DNA of 64,000 nucleotides, taken from the NCBI RefSeq assembly GCF_937952055.1, contig NZ_CALFYO010000019.1, positions 620,001 to 684,000 on the forward strand, read 5' to 3'. The notes under the pieces are model-generated. The model saw nothing but the letters and a program-made list of their open reading frames with translations. It ran no database searches and was not told where the DNA came from. A program made the translations under genes and the position numbers. Below are positions 1 through 9,256 of this stretch, piece by piece (position 1 is the first letter of the stretch; each line of letters begins with the position of its first letter). Source of the DNA: an uncultured Piscinibacter sp. Lineage in GTDB: Bacteria > Pseudomonadota > Gammaproteobacteria > Burkholderiales > Burkholderiaceae_C.

Positions 1-1
1 G

Positions 2-361
2 TACGGCGTGCGCGCGCTCGGCATCGTGATGCTGCTGCTGCTGCCGCCGACGGCCGAGCTGATGATCGCCTTCGCCCTGGTGATGGGCGCCAGCCACATG
101 GCGACGCTGCCGCCGACCACGCAGCTCGTCGCGCGCGCCCACGGCGTCGAGCGCCTGGGCACGCTGTTCGGCGTGGTCATGCTGGTGCACCAGCTCGGCA
201 GCTTTGCCGGCATCTGGCTGGGCGGCGTGCTCGCCGAGGCCAGCGGCAGCGACCGGCCGCTGTGGTCGATCGACATCGCGCTGGCGCTGCTCGCCGCGGC
301 GCTGGTGTGGCCGCAGCGTGCGCGGCACGCGTTCCCCGCGGCCGTCGCGCACGGCGCGTGA
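2..361 (+). CDS. MFS transporter, C-terminal fragment (gene runs off the window)
   Basis: The reading frame is open from base 2, so only the last 120 residues are present. They contain about four hydrophobic segments, Gly/Ala-rich helices (an AGIWLGGVLAE stretch) and a short basic tail, as in the C-terminal half of major facilitator transporters. No substrate can be inferred. The stop codon abuts the stop of the convergent histidine kinase with no spacer. An internal Met at base 8 is unlikely to be the true start because the fragment lacks the N-terminal half of the fold. Confidence 0.7.
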   Translation, partial: YGVRALGIVMLLLLPPTAELMIAFALVMGASHMATLPPTTQLVARAHGVERLGTLFGVVMLVHQLGSFAGIWLGGVLAEASGSDRPLWSIDIALALLAAALVWPQRARHAFPAAVAHGA

Positions 362-3300
362 TCAGTGCCGCACGGCGAGCGTTTCGTGCAGCAGCGCGCG
401 CAGCCGCTCGACGTCGATCGGCTTGGGCAGGGCGGCGCGCACGCCATTGTCGGCCAGGACTGCCGCGTCGAAGCCGTCGGCGTTGCCGCTGACCAGCAGC
501 ACCGGCAGGCCGGCGCGCAGCCGCGTCGCCTGGCGGGCGAGCTGCAGGCCGGTCATCTGCGGCATGGTGTAGTCGGTGATCAGCAGGTCGGTGCGAAGAG
601 CGTCCTGCGCCAGCCAGTCCAGCGCGGTGTGAGGGTCACGGTGCAGCGTCACCGCCAGGCCCCAGTGGCGCAGCTGCTCGGCGAGGTAGTCGCCGACCAG
701 CGTCTCGTCCTCGACCAGCAGCACGCGGCCGGCCAGCCTCCGGTGCACCGGCTCGGGCGCGGCGGCCACGACGGTGCCTTGTGCCGACGCACCGTCGGCG
801 CTCGGCAGCAGCACGCGGAAGCGCGCGCCGTGGCCGGGCACGCTGTCGACGCAGATATGGCCGCGGTGGTCGTGCACGATGCCATGCACCATCGCCAGGC
901 CCATGCCCGACCCCTTGCCGACCTCCTTGGTGGAGTAGAAGGGGTCGAACATGCGTGGCATCACGTCGGCGCCGATGCCCGCGCCGTCGTCGGTGACCGA
1001 CAGCTCCACCCAGCGGCCGCCGTCGATGCGCTCGCCGCAGGAGCGGCAGTGCCAGCCGCCGGAGGCTTCGCGCAGGCCGATGCGGATGCGGCCGGCGCCG
1101 TCCATCGCGTCACGCGCGTTGATGCACAGGTTGAACAGCACCTGCTCGAGCTGCACCGCGTCGCCTTCCACCTGCGGCATCGCCTCGTCGTCCGCGGCGC
1201 CGAGCTCGACGGCGTCGAGCACGATCGACGAAGGCAGCGTGGCGCGCAGCAACTGCACCGACTGGCGCAGCAGCGGCGCCAGAGCCAGCGGCTGCCGGCG
1301 CGACGGCCGGCGGCGCGCAAAGGCGAGCATCTGCGCGATCAGCTCGCGGGCGCGCTGTGCGGCAAGCTGTGCCTGGCCGAGCTGGCGCGACAGCGTCGCG
1401 TCGGCCAGTGACTCGGCGCGCTCCTGTCCCATCACCAGATAGCCGATCACGCTGGTGAGGATGTTGTTGAAGTCGTGGGCGATGCCGCCGGTGAGCTGGC
1501 CGATCGCCTCCATCTTCTGCGCCTGGCGCAGCTGCGCCTCGAGCGCGGCGCGCTCGGCCTCGGCGGCGCGGCGCGCGCTGATGTCGCGCAGGTGGCCGAC
1601 GAAGATGCTGCCCTCGGGCACGGCGGCGACGCTGATCGCCAGCTCGATGGGAATCTCGCGCCCGTCGGCGGTCACCGCGGTGGTCTCGACGAGGCGGCCG
1701 ACCATCGGCCCGCGGCCGGTGGCGGGGAAGTGCTTCAGGCCGCGCTCGTGCGCTGCGCGGTGCCGCTCGGGCAGGATGAGCGCAGCCAGCGAGCGGCCCA
1801 GCACCTGCTCGCGGCGGTGACCGAAGATGCGCTCGGCGGCGGCGTTGAACTCGACCACGCGGCCCTCGCCGTCCATGCCGATCACCGCATCGAAGGCCGC
1901 CTCGACGGTGGCGCGCAGGCGCGCCTCGCTGCGTTGCAGCGCCTGCTCGCGATCGAGCCGCTCGGTGATGTCGCGTGCGATCTGCAGGACGTGGGGCTCG
2001 CCGCGGTGCCGGATGGGAACCGTGCGCAGCTCCGTGACGATGCGCCGGCCGTCCTTGCGAAGCGCCTCCAGTTCGGCGCGCGACGCCTCGCCGGCGAGTG
2101 CTCGCCGCAACATGTCCATCCGTGGCTGCACGAACTCGTCGGGATACGGAAGGCTCTCGAAGGCCTTGCCGACGACATCGTCGCGCGTGAAGCCGAAGAT
2201 CTGCTCGTGCGCCGAATTGACGTCCACGCGCAGCAGCTGGCTGTTCCACAGCATCAGTGCGTCCGCAGAGGCGTTGAAGATCGCACGGTATTGCGCCTCG
2301 CTGTCCCGCAGCGCCTGCTCGGCCTGCATCGCCTGGGTGATGTCGCGCCCCATGTAGAGAACGTGGGGCCGGCCGCCGTGTTCGACCGGCACCCCGCGCA
2401 ACTCCAGCTCGTAGCGCAGGCCGTCGCGCCGCACGAGCTGGGTGCGCAGCGCGATCGGCTCGCCCGCGAGGGCCTGGGCATGCAGGCCGCGGATCGTCGC
2501 CTCGGTCTCGGGCGGGTTGGCGAGCACGCGGTCGATCCCGATCACCTCTTCGCGCCGGTAGCCGCTCATCTGCTCGTAGGTCGCGTTGACATCGACGATG
2601 CTGAAGTCGGCCGCGCGCAGCACCAGCGCGTCGGCCGAGGCGTTGAAGATGCCCCGGTACTGCGCTTCGCTGCGCTCGAGGGCGCGCTCGCGCTCGCGCC
2701 GCTCGGTGATGTCGCGGCCGATCGCGAGCACGTGCGGGGAATCGGCATAGCGGATCGGCAGGTAGCGCAGCTCGATCTCGAAGCGGCTGCCGTCCTTGCG
2801 CACCGCCTCGGTCTCCATCACCCCCTCGTCGCCGGCGAGCGCAGCGCGCAGCAGCGCGGTGCGGCGCGCCACGGCCTCCGCGCCGATGCTGCGCGGGAAG
2901 CTCGCGCCGACCACCTCGTCGGGGCGATAGCCGAACATGCGCGTAAACGCGCGGTTGATGTCGACGATGCGCAGTTCCCGGTTCCACAGCGCGAGGGCGT
3001 CAGCGCTGCCGTCGAAGATCGCGCGGTACTGCGCCTCGCGAGCCTGCAGCGCGCCAATCGCGCCCTTGCGCTCGGTGATGTCGCGCGTGAACGCGAGCAG
3101 GTGCGGCCGACCGTTGATCGTCGCCGGCTTCAGGCGCACTTCGTCCCAGTGCAGGCTGCCGTCCTGGCTGCGGCGGCTGCGTTCGTAGGGCGGGCAGCGG
3201 CCCTGCCGGGCCAGCGCCATCCAGTGCGCCGCATCCGCGCCGGCGCAGGGGGGCGCGCCGTTGCTGATGTCGGCCAGCGACAGCCGGCGCAGCTCGTCGC

Positions 3301-3973
3301 GGCTGCAGCCGTAGGTCTCGCAGGCCTTGGGGTTGGCGTCGAGGATGGCTCCGCTGTCCCAGTCGTGGATGAACACCGCGTCCTCGGCGGCGGCGAAGAT
3401 GGCGCGGTAGCTGGCTTCGGATCGGCGCAATGCTTCGCCGGCGGCGAGCCGCTCGATCTCCGCCGCGGCGCGCACGGCCACGACCTTGAGAATCGCCTCG
3501 GCATGGCCGGCGTCGCCCTCGGCGATCGCTTCCCGGTCCATCGCCACCAGCAGGCCCAGCGGCGCGCCTTCGCCGCCGTGCAGCGGGTAGGCGGCATAGG
3601 AGTCCATGCCTTTCGCGGCGAACATCGTGCCGGGGCGGAACTCGGCGGACACGCCGCGCGCCACGTAGCGGAAGTCGCGGCCCACCACCTTCGCGCAGGG
3701 CGACCCCTCCAGCGGGTAGTCGAAGCAGGCCAGCGGCCGATCGTCCAGCCGCGCCGCCAAGGTACGCAGCGTCTGGCGCGTGTCGTCGGCGAACACCGCG
3801 ACGAAGGCGGTGTCGACCTGCAGCGCCTCGACCAGCTCGCCGACGAGCATCTCGAACGGTGCCTCGCCGCCCGGCTGTGCCACGGCCAGCGCGATGCGGC
3901 GCAGCGCGGCGAGCTGCGCCTCGAGGCGCGTGGCGCTCGCAGCCAGGTCGCGGGGCGGCGTGTCGGGCGGCAT
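362..3973 (-). CDS. Multi-PAS hybrid sensor histidine kinase with receiver domain
   Basis: The 1203-residue protein has no membrane segment. An N-terminal GAF-like region (about 25-180) is followed by five PAS domains starting near residues 188, 315, 438, 561 and 684. It then has a HisKA domain with phosphoacceptor His833 (motif GGIAHDFNNIL), a HATPase domain (about 925-1060, with FDPFYSTKEVGKGSG) and a receiver (about 1085-1200) whose acceptor is Asp1134. PAS domains 2 to 5 start exactly 123 residues apart and share EAQYRxIFxxSADAL openings, so they look like internal duplications. The ATPase region carries a C976-x2-C979 insert near an HCRSCGERI stretch. The architecture indicates a cytoplasmic sensor that phosphorylates its own receiver. 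The signal and output are unknown, and no response regulator is adjacent. Confidence 0.9.
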   Translation of the reverse strand: MPPDTPPRDLAASATRLEAQLAALRRIALAVAQPGGEAPFEMLVGELVEALQVDTAFVAVFADDTRQTLRTLAARLDDRPLACFDYPLEGSPCAKVVGRDFRYVARGVSAEFRPGTMFAAKGMDSYAAYPLHGGEGAPLGLLVAMDREAIAEGDAGHAEAILKVVAVRAAAEIERLAAGEALRRSEASYRAIFAAAEDAVFIHDWDSGAILDANPKACETYGCSRDELRRLSLADISNGAPPCAGADAAHWMALARQGRCPPYERSRRSQDGSLHWDEVRLKPATINGRPHLLAFTRDITERKGAIGALQAREAQYRAIFDGSADALALWNRELRIVDINRAFTRMFGYRPDEVVGASFPRSIGAEAVARRTALLRAALAGDEGVMETEAVRKDGSRFEIELRYLPIRYADSPHVLAIGRDITERRERERALERSEAQYRGIFNASADALVLRAADFSIVDVNATYEQMSGYRREEVIGIDRVLANPPETEATIRGLHAQALAGEPIALRTQLVRRDGLRYELELRGVPVEHGGRPHVLYMGRDITQAMQAEQALRDSEAQYRAIFNASADALMLWNSQLLRVDVNSAHEQIFGFTRDDVVGKAFESLPYPDEFVQPRMDMLRRALAGEASRAELEALRKDGRRIVTELRTVPIRHRGEPHVLQIARDITERLDREQALQRSEARLRATVEAAFDAVIGMDGEGRVVEFNAAAERIFGHRREQVLGRSLAALILPERHRAAHERGLKHFPATGRGPMVGRLVETTAVTADGREIPIELAISVAAVPEGSIFVGHLRDISARRAAEAERAALEAQLRQAQKMEAIGQLTGGIAHDFNNILTSVIGYLVMGQERAESLADATLSRQLGQAQLAAQRARELIAQMLAFARRRPSRRQPLALAPLLRQSVQLLRATLPSSIVLDAVELGAADDEAMPQVEGDAVQLEQVLFNLCINARDAMDGAGRIRIGLREASGGWHCRSCGERIDGGRWVELSVTDDGAGIGADVMPRMFDPFYSTKEVGKGSGMGLAMVHGIVHDHRGHICVDSVPGHGARFRVLLPSADGASAQGTVVAAAPEPVHRRLAGRVLLVEDETLVGDYLAEQLRHWGLAVTLHRDPHTALDWLAQDALRTDLLITDYTMPQMTGLQLARQATRLRAGLPVLLVSGNADGFDAAVLADNGVRAALPKPIDVERLRALLHETLAVRH

Positions 3974-4175
3974 GCGCGCAGTCTAGGGCGCGGCCTCCGC
4001 GCCGTGGTGGGTTTTGCCGGCCCGATACGTGCCGGATACATGCGGATTGCAGGGTCGCGCCGCGCGCAACCAATGCAACCTCTTGGGGTGGCGCGGCGAC
4101 ATCGCCGCGTTACCAGCGCTGGCGAAGCTCTCTTGCCAACGCAGCCGTCGTGCCACACCCACCGAGGAGATTGCC

Positions 4176-4988
4176 ATGCCCGCCACCCTGTCGCCGCTCA
4201 CGTCCACCGCCCCCGTCCTGATCGCACTGCACAGCAGCGGCGCGGGAGGTCGCCAGTGGGATGCCTGGCGCCGCCTGCCGCCGCATGGCGCCACCTGGCA
4301 CACGCCCGACCTGATCGGCTACGGCGCGGGCGCGATCTGGCTGCCCGGCGCGACGCTGGAGCTGGACACCGAGGCGCTCGGCCTGGTCGGCCTGCTGCAG
4401 TCCGCGCCCGCCGGCGTGCACCTCGTCGGCCACTCGTACGGCGGCAGCGTCGCGCTGCAGCTGGCGCTGCGCTGGCCGCAGCACGTGCGCAGCCTGACCG
4501 TCTACGAACCGGTGCGCTTCGCGCTGCTGCGCGACGGCGACGGCAGGGATCGCCGCCTGTTCGAGGACATCGTCGCCGTCGGCCGCGAGATCGGTGCGCG
4601 CGTGCTGCAGGGGCGCGGCCGCGACGCGGCCGCGCTGTTCATCGACTACTGGTCGAGCGAGGGCAGCTGGGCGGCGCTGTCGCCCTCTCGCCAGGATGCG
4701 GTCGTCGCACGCATGCCCAAGGTGCGCGCCGAATTCGAGGCGCTGTTCGGCGACCCGCTGCGCCTGTCCGACTTCCGCCGCCTCGAGTTGCCGGTGCGTC
4801 TGTTGTGCGGCACGCGCTCGCCGGCGCCGGCGCTGCGCGTCACCGAACGGCTCGCGCAGACCTTGCCGGACGCGAGGCTGGAGCGTCTGGACGGCCTCGG
4901 CCACCTCGGGCCAATCGAGGCGCCGCAGCGCGTGGCCGCGCACATGGCGGTGCACGACGCTTGGGCCGGCATGGGCCTGGCGGCCTGA
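4176..4988 (+). CDS. Alpha/beta-fold hydrolase
   Basis: The 270-residue protein has the nucleophile elbow GHSYGG (Ser87), an early oxyanion-type HSSGAGG segment, and a late Asp/His region ending in DGLGHLGPIE, which supplies the catalytic His. This is the standard catalytic triad order for alpha/beta hydrolases. The frame is open further upstream, but I chose the ATG at 4176 because GAGGAG precedes it at good spacing and the extra upstream residues have no family similarity. The substrate cannot be told. The next gene starts 11 bases after the stop, so the two are probably co-transcribed. Confidence 0.85.
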   Translation: MPATLSPLTSTAPVLIALHSSGAGGRQWDAWRRLPPHGATWHTPDLIGYGAGAIWLPGATLELDTEALGLVGLLQSAPAGVHLVGHSYGGSVALQLALRWPQHVRSLTVYEPVRFALLRDGDGRDRRLFEDIVAVGREIGARVLQGRGRDAAALFIDYWSSEGSWAALSPSRQDAVVARMPKVRAEFEALFGDPLRLSDFRRLELPVRLLCGTRSPAPALRVTERLAQTLPDARLERLDGLGHLGPIEAPQRVAAHMAVHDAWAGMGLAA

Positions 4989-4999
4989 GCGAGGCGACG

Positions 5000-5431
5000 A
5001 TGCCGCCGCGCCTGGCCCGCCTGTACTGGCAGCTCACCGCGCTGCTGTTGGCAGCGCACTTCGCCGGCGCCCCGCACGCGCTGGCAGCGGCGATGGCGCT
5101 GACGGCGCTGAACGCGGCACACGCGCTGGTGCGGCTGCGGCATCCATTGGCGCTGCCAGTGCAGGTGCGCGTCAGCTACCTCGGCTTGCTGCTGGCCGGC
5201 TGCTGGCCGCCGCTGCAGGTGCTGCACCCGCTGCAGTTCATCGGTGTCAACCTGCTGCTGGTGGCCGACTACTGCGTGCTTGCACGCCTGCTTGCGCTGC
5301 TGCCCTGGAACCGCACGGTGCCGCTGTCGCGGCGCCTGCTCGTCTGGCTGCTCATGGCGCCGCCGGCGCCCGGCGCGATCACCGCGCGCCTGCGCGAGGC
5401 CATGGAGCGCGAGGTTCAGGCCGTCGGCTGA
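5000..5431 (+). CDS. Small integral membrane protein, unknown function
   Basis: This 143-residue protein has about four hydrophobic segments, joined by short loops with Arg-rich ends. It follows the alpha/beta hydrolase after 11 bases. I do not recognise a family. A GAGGCGACG stretch lies just before the ATG as a weak ribosome site. Its last 16 bases overlap the 3' end of the convergent epimerase gene. Length and topology would fit many small inner-membrane proteins, so no function is proposed. Confidence 0.65.
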   Translation: MPPRLARLYWQLTALLLAAHFAGAPHALAAAMALTALNAAHALVRLRHPLALPVQVRVSYLGLLLAGCWPPLQVLHPLQFIGVNLLLVADYCVLARLLALLPWNRTVPLSRRLLVWLLMAPPAPGAITARLREAMEREVQAVG

Positions 5432-6381
5432 GCTGCCAGCACCGCCGCCTCGCGCTGCGCGCTCATCGCCGGCGTGCCGAGGCTGGCCTGACCCTCGGGC
5501 GTGCGCGCCCAGTCCAGCGTGTCGTGCACCGTCTCGGCCAGCGGACGGGTGCGCAGGCCGGCGGCGCGGGCACGGGCGTTCGAGCCGAGCAGCATGCCGC
5601 CAAAGTGCGGGTCGTCTTCCGGGATCCACAGCGGCAGTTCGCTCCAGGGCTGGACCCCGGCTTCGAGCAGCGCGCGGTCGTCGATCCAGCGCAAGCGCGC
5701 GTCGCTGCGTGCCATCTCGCGGCAGGTCATCAACAGCTCCTCCATCGGCAGGGTGTCGCCGATCGCGTGGAAGCTGCCGGTGGTGCCCCGCTCGACCAGC
5801 CGCAGGCACCAGTGGGCGAGGTCGCGCGCGTCGATGAACTGCACCGGCCGCCCGGGCCGACCCGGCGCTAGCAGCTCGCCGCCGATCGCCACCCGCATCG
5901 GCCAGTGCGTGAAGCGCCCGGTCGGGTCGTGCGGACCGACGATGAGGCCGGGCCGCACGATGGTGGCGCGGCCGGGCCGCGCCGTGAGCAGCGCATCTTC
6001 GGCACGGGCCTTGCCCGGTCCGTAACCCTCGTGTCCGGGCAGACGCGGCAGCGCCTCATCGTAGGCCCGGCCAGGCGGAAAGGCGGCACCCACCGAGATG
6101 CTCGACACGAACAGGTAGTGCGGCACCGCTGCCAGCAGCGCCGTGCTGCGCTCGAGCTGTGCAGCGGTGTGGCCGCTGCAGTCGATCACCGCGTCGAAGT
6201 GGCGGCCGCGCAGTGCCGAGAGGTCGCCGTCGCGGTCGCCGATCAGCGTGCTGGCGGCCGGGAACAGGCCGACACCGCGCCGCCCGCGGTGCAGCAGTGT
6301 GACCTGATCGTCACGGGCCAGTGCCTGTGCCACCACGTGGCGGCCGAGGAACACCGTGCCGCCGAGCACCAGCAGCTTCAC
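5416..6381 (-). CDS. NAD-dependent epimerase/dehydratase family protein
   Basis: The 321-residue protein opens with the Rossmann motif LVLGGTVFLGRHV (GxxxxxGxxxG type). It has a Ser/Tyr-type active region (VSSISVG, then YGPGKARAE, giving the Tyr-x3-Lys pair) and a substrate-binding FIDARDLAHWC segment, all typical of extended short-chain dehydrogenases. The start is GTG. Its GTGA overlaps the stop of the upstream MFS gene by four bases, indicating translational coupling, so the MocR, MFS and epimerase genes form an operon. It probably acts on a sugar- or acyl-type substrate, but which one cannot be read from sequence. Confidence 0.82.
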   Translation of the reverse strand: MKLLVLGGTVFLGRHVVAQALARDDQVTLLHRGRRGVGLFPAASTLIGDRDGDLSALRGRHFDAVIDCSGHTAAQLERSTALLAAVPHYLFVSSISVGAAFPPGRAYDEALPRLPGHEGYGPGKARAEDALLTARPGRATIVRPGLIVGPHDPTGRFTHWPMRVAIGGELLAPGRPGRPVQFIDARDLAHWCLRLVERGTTGSFHAIGDTLPMEELLMTCREMARSDARLRWIDDRALLEAGVQPWSELPLWIPEDDPHFGGMLLGSNARARAAGLRTRPLAETVHDTLDWARTPEGQASLGTPAMSAQREAAVLAAQPTA

Positions 6382-7601
6382 GCCGCCACCGCCATGCGCC
6401 GGCGTACGCCCCACAGGAGCAGCAGCACGATGCCGAGGTTGAGCAGGTTCCACGCGATGCCGTTGACGAAGGCGGCGTCGTAGGAGCCGGTCAGGTCGAA
6501 CACCTTGCCCGACATCCAGCCGCCCAGCGCCATGCCGAACAGCGTGCACATCAGCACCGTGCCGACGCGCGCGCCGGCCTCGGCGGGCGGGAAGTACTCG
6601 CGCACGATGATTGCGTAACTCGGCACGATGCCGCCCTGGAACAGGCCGAACAGCGCCGACACCACGTACAGCGAGCCCAGCGAGTCGAAGGGCAGGAACA
6701 GCAGCAGCGCCGTGCCCTGCAGCACCGAGCCGAGCAGCAGCGTGCGCAGCCCGCCGATGCGGTCGCAGATCATCCCCGAGACCAGCCGGCTGACGATGCC
6801 GGCGGCCAGCATCAGCGAGAGCATCTGCGCGCCCCGCGCGGCGCCGTAGCCGAGGTCGCTGCAGTAGGCGACGATGTGCACCTGCGGCATCGACATCGCC
6901 ACGCAGCAGGCCACGCCGGCGATGCACAGCAGCCCTTGCGCCTGGTTCATCGAGAAGCCGAACGGCCGCGTCGACGGCTGCGCCACCGTGCCGCCGCGTG
7001 CCATGCCGGGCACCGCCGCCGGCGGACGCGGCTTCAGCGCCAGCGCGAGCAGCGGCATGGCCACGGCACTGACGATCGCCAGCGTGCTGTAGGCACCGCG
7101 CCAGCCGACGGTCTCGACCAGGTGCTGCACGATCGGCGGCCAGATCGCGCCGGCCAGGTAGTTGCCGCTGGCGCAGATCGCCACCGCGATGCCGCGCCGG
7201 CGCACGAACCACAGCGAGGTGTCGGCGACCAGCGGTGCGAAGGTCGCCGAGCTGCCGAGCAGGCCGAGCAGCAGACCGGAGACGACCGCGAAGCCGAGGA
7301 TGCTGCTGCTGGCTGCCGCGAGGGCGAAGCCGCTGCCCAGCCCGGCCGCACCGATCAGCACCGGCACCATCACCCCGAAGCGGTCGGCCAGCTTGCCCAT
7401 CAGCACGCCGCCGAGGCCGAAGCCGACCATCAGCAGCGTGTAGGGCAGCGAGGCGTCGGCGCGTGCCACGCCGAACTCGGCCTGCACCGCCGGCAGCACG
7501 ACGGCGACGACGTACATCGCCGCCGAGCCGATGGTCATCAGCCCCAGCGTGGCGGCCAGGCGCAGCCAGGCGTAGCGCGAGTCGGCGCCGTGCTCAGGCA
7601 T
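6378..7601 (-). CDS. MFS transporter
   Basis: The 407-residue protein has about twelve hydrophobic helices. The loop between helices 2 and 3 reads GKLADRFGVMVPV, close to the MFS signature GxLaDrxGrr, and a second, related loop SGMICDRIGGLR lies in the second half. It sits between the MocR regulator (start overlaps its stop by 8 bases) and the epimerase (GTGA overlap), so it is probably induced or repressed by that MocR protein. The substrate is unknown. An exporter or an organic-acid importer are both possible. Confidence 0.85.
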   Translation of the reverse strand: MPEHGADSRYAWLRLAATLGLMTIGSAAMYVVAVVLPAVQAEFGVARADASLPYTLLMVGFGLGGVLMGKLADRFGVMVPVLIGAAGLGSGFALAAASSSILGFAVVSGLLLGLLGSSATFAPLVADTSLWFVRRRGIAVAICASGNYLAGAIWPPIVQHLVETVGWRGAYSTLAIVSAVAMPLLALALKPRPPAAVPGMARGGTVAQPSTRPFGFSMNQAQGLLCIAGVACCVAMSMPQVHIVAYCSDLGYGAARGAQMLSLMLAAGIVSRLVSGMICDRIGGLRTLLLGSVLQGTALLLFLPFDSLGSLYVVSALFGLFQGGIVPSYAIIVREYFPPAEAGARVGTVLMCTLFGMALGGWMSGKVFDLTGSYDAAFVNGIAWNLLNLGIVLLLLWGVRRRMAVAA

Positions 7602-9090
7602 GGAGCGAGGCTTGCATGTCGCGTGGCTCCTCCCGGCGCGGCGACCGTTCGGCCAGCCGCTTGACGATGTGGCCGAGCCGCTTCATCGCCGCCTCGGTGG
7701 CCGGCGTGAAGGGCTCCCCGTACTGCAGGCGGATGAAGTGGTCGAAGCGGCGCGTGGTCGAGAAGGCCGCGCCCGGCGCCACGCCGATGTGCTCGAGCCG
7801 CGCCAGCGCGAACACCTCGCGCGAATCGACGTGTTTCGGCAGCTCGATCCACAGCATCATGCCGCCCTGCGGCAGGCTCATGCGGCAGCCCATCGGGAAG
7901 TGGCGCGCCACCGCGTCGACCATCTGGTGCATCTGCGTCTTCAGCGCGGCGCGCAGGCGGCGCAGGTGGTGGTCGTAACCGCCGTCGCGGATGAACTGCG
8001 CCAGCACCTCCTGCGTGAGCATCGGGCAGGCCACCGAGGTGCGGAACTTCAGCGCCTGCGTCTTCAGGAAGTGCCGCCCCGGCGCCACCCAGCCGATGCG
8101 GTAGCCGGGCGCGACGGTCTTGGTGAAGGCGGAGCACAGGATCACGTCAGCCTCGGCATCGAAGCTCTTCAGCACAGGGGGCCTTTGCTCGCCGAAATGC
8201 AACTCGCCGTAGATGTCGCTCTCGATCAGCGTGATCTGCCGCTCGGCCGCCAGCTGCACCAGCGCACGCTTGCGTTCCACCGGCATCAGGCTGCCCATCG
8301 GGTTGGGGAAGTTGGGCAGCAGCACGCAGGCCTTCACCGCGCCGCGCTCGCGGGTGGCGAACTCCAGCGCCTCCAGCGAGATGCCGTCGCGCGGGTGGGT
8401 GGGAATCTCGAGCGCACGCATGCCCAGGCTCTCGATCACCTGCAGCAGGTGGAAGTAGGTCGGCGACTCCAGCACGATGGTGTCGCCGGCACTGGCCACC
8501 GAGCGCAGCGCGAGGTAGATCGCCTCCAGGCCGCCATTGGTGATGACGATCTCGTCGGGCCGCAGCGGCACGCCGGAGGCGACCGCGCGCCGGGCGATTT
8601 CCTGGCGCAGCGCGGCGCTGCCTTCCATCTGGCAGCGCGAGGCGTACTCCGGGTGGCGCCGGTTCACGCCGGCCAGCAGGTGCTGCAGCTTGGCTTCGGG
8701 CAGCAGCTCGCGCGCCGGTTGCGCATGAAACGAGGGCACCGCCAGCGGATCGTTGACGATCCACAGGAACTCCTGCAGCACCTGGTCCATGTTGACCAGC
8801 GACGGTGCCTCCATGCGCAGGTCCAGCATCGGTTCGGGCAGCACCGGGGCGCGCGGCGCGACGAAGTAGCCGGACTTCGGCCGGGCCTCGACCACGCCGC
8901 GGTTCTCCAGGCAGCGGTAGACCTGCATGGCGGTGCTCATGCTGACCCCGTGCTGCTGGCTGAGCTGGCGCACCGAGGGCAGCCGCGCGCCGGCGCGCAT
9001 CGCGCCGCTGGCGATCGCCGCCTGGATGCGGGCAGCGATGCGCTGGTACAAGGGGCCGGAGGCGTCGTCGGCAGCGTCCATGCGGGCCAT
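7594..9090 (-). CDS. MocR/PdxR-type regulator (GntR HTH fused to aminotransferase fold)
   Basis: The 498-residue protein has an N-terminal GntR winged helix (about 15-80: PLYQRIAARIQAAIASG, then RLPSVRQLSQQHGVS) followed by a class I aminotransferase-like domain. The SAFTKTVAPGYRIGW segment carries the PLP-binding Lys and the domain ends with an Arg-containing C-terminal lobe. MocR proteins bind DNA as head-to-tail dimers and sense PLP adducts or amino compounds. I start at the ATG at 9090 because a GAGG lies six bases upstream. The longer open frame upstream runs through the probable operator. It heads the operon with the MFS and epimerase genes. Confidence 0.9.
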   Translation of the reverse strand: MARMDAADDASGPLYQRIAARIQAAIASGAMRAGARLPSVRQLSQQHGVSMSTAMQVYRCLENRGVVEARPKSGYFVAPRAPVLPEPMLDLRMEAPSLVNMDQVLQEFLWIVNDPLAVPSFHAQPARELLPEAKLQHLLAGVNRRHPEYASRCQMEGSAALRQEIARRAVASGVPLRPDEIVITNGGLEAIYLALRSVASAGDTIVLESPTYFHLLQVIESLGMRALEIPTHPRDGISLEALEFATRERGAVKACVLLPNFPNPMGSLMPVERKRALVQLAAERQITLIESDIYGELHFGEQRPPVLKSFDAEADVILCSAFTKTVAPGYRIGWVAPGRHFLKTQALKFRTSVACPMLTQEVLAQFIRDGGYDHHLRRLRAALKTQMHQMVDAVARHFPMGCRMSLPQGGMMLWIELPKHVDSREVFALARLEHIGVAPGAAFSTTRRFDHFIRLQYGEPFTPATEAAMKRLGHIVKRLAERSPRREEPRDMQASLHA

Positions 9091-9115
9091 TGTGAACCTC
9101 GGCGGCGGGTGGGTA

Positions 9116-9174
9116 CCGGTACAGAGGTGGCCATCTGTCAGCAGTACAGACGGCTGCCGCGCCTTCTGTACCGG
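9116..9174. promoter_or_regulatory. Three GTACAGA boxes between the MocR and DUF2917 genes
   Basis: GTACAGA occurs at 9119-9125 and 9144-9150 and in reverse complement (TCTGTAC) at 9165-9171. The outer two extend to CCGGTACAGA and its exact inverse TCTGTACCGG. They lie 26 to 80 bases before the MocR start, in the divergent promoter region. Repeated half-sites close to the regulator gene are typical of GntR/MocR autoregulation. Binding is inferred, not shown. Confidence 0.5.
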
Positions 9175-9256
9175 CGCACTTTGCCGGGCACTGGATCTGT
9201 CGGCGCGGCCGGCCGGCGGGGACACTGGCTGGCATCCCGTTGACGAGGAATCGGCC

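Noticed and set aside
1475..5431. Very long open frames antisense to the histidine kinase and elsewhere (for example 16259-19891 minus, 30128-32452 minus)
   Set aside because: High GC content opens long shadow frames. Their products are low-complexity (Arg/Ala/His-rich) and conflict with genes that have clear domains. Only segments with family motifs were kept.
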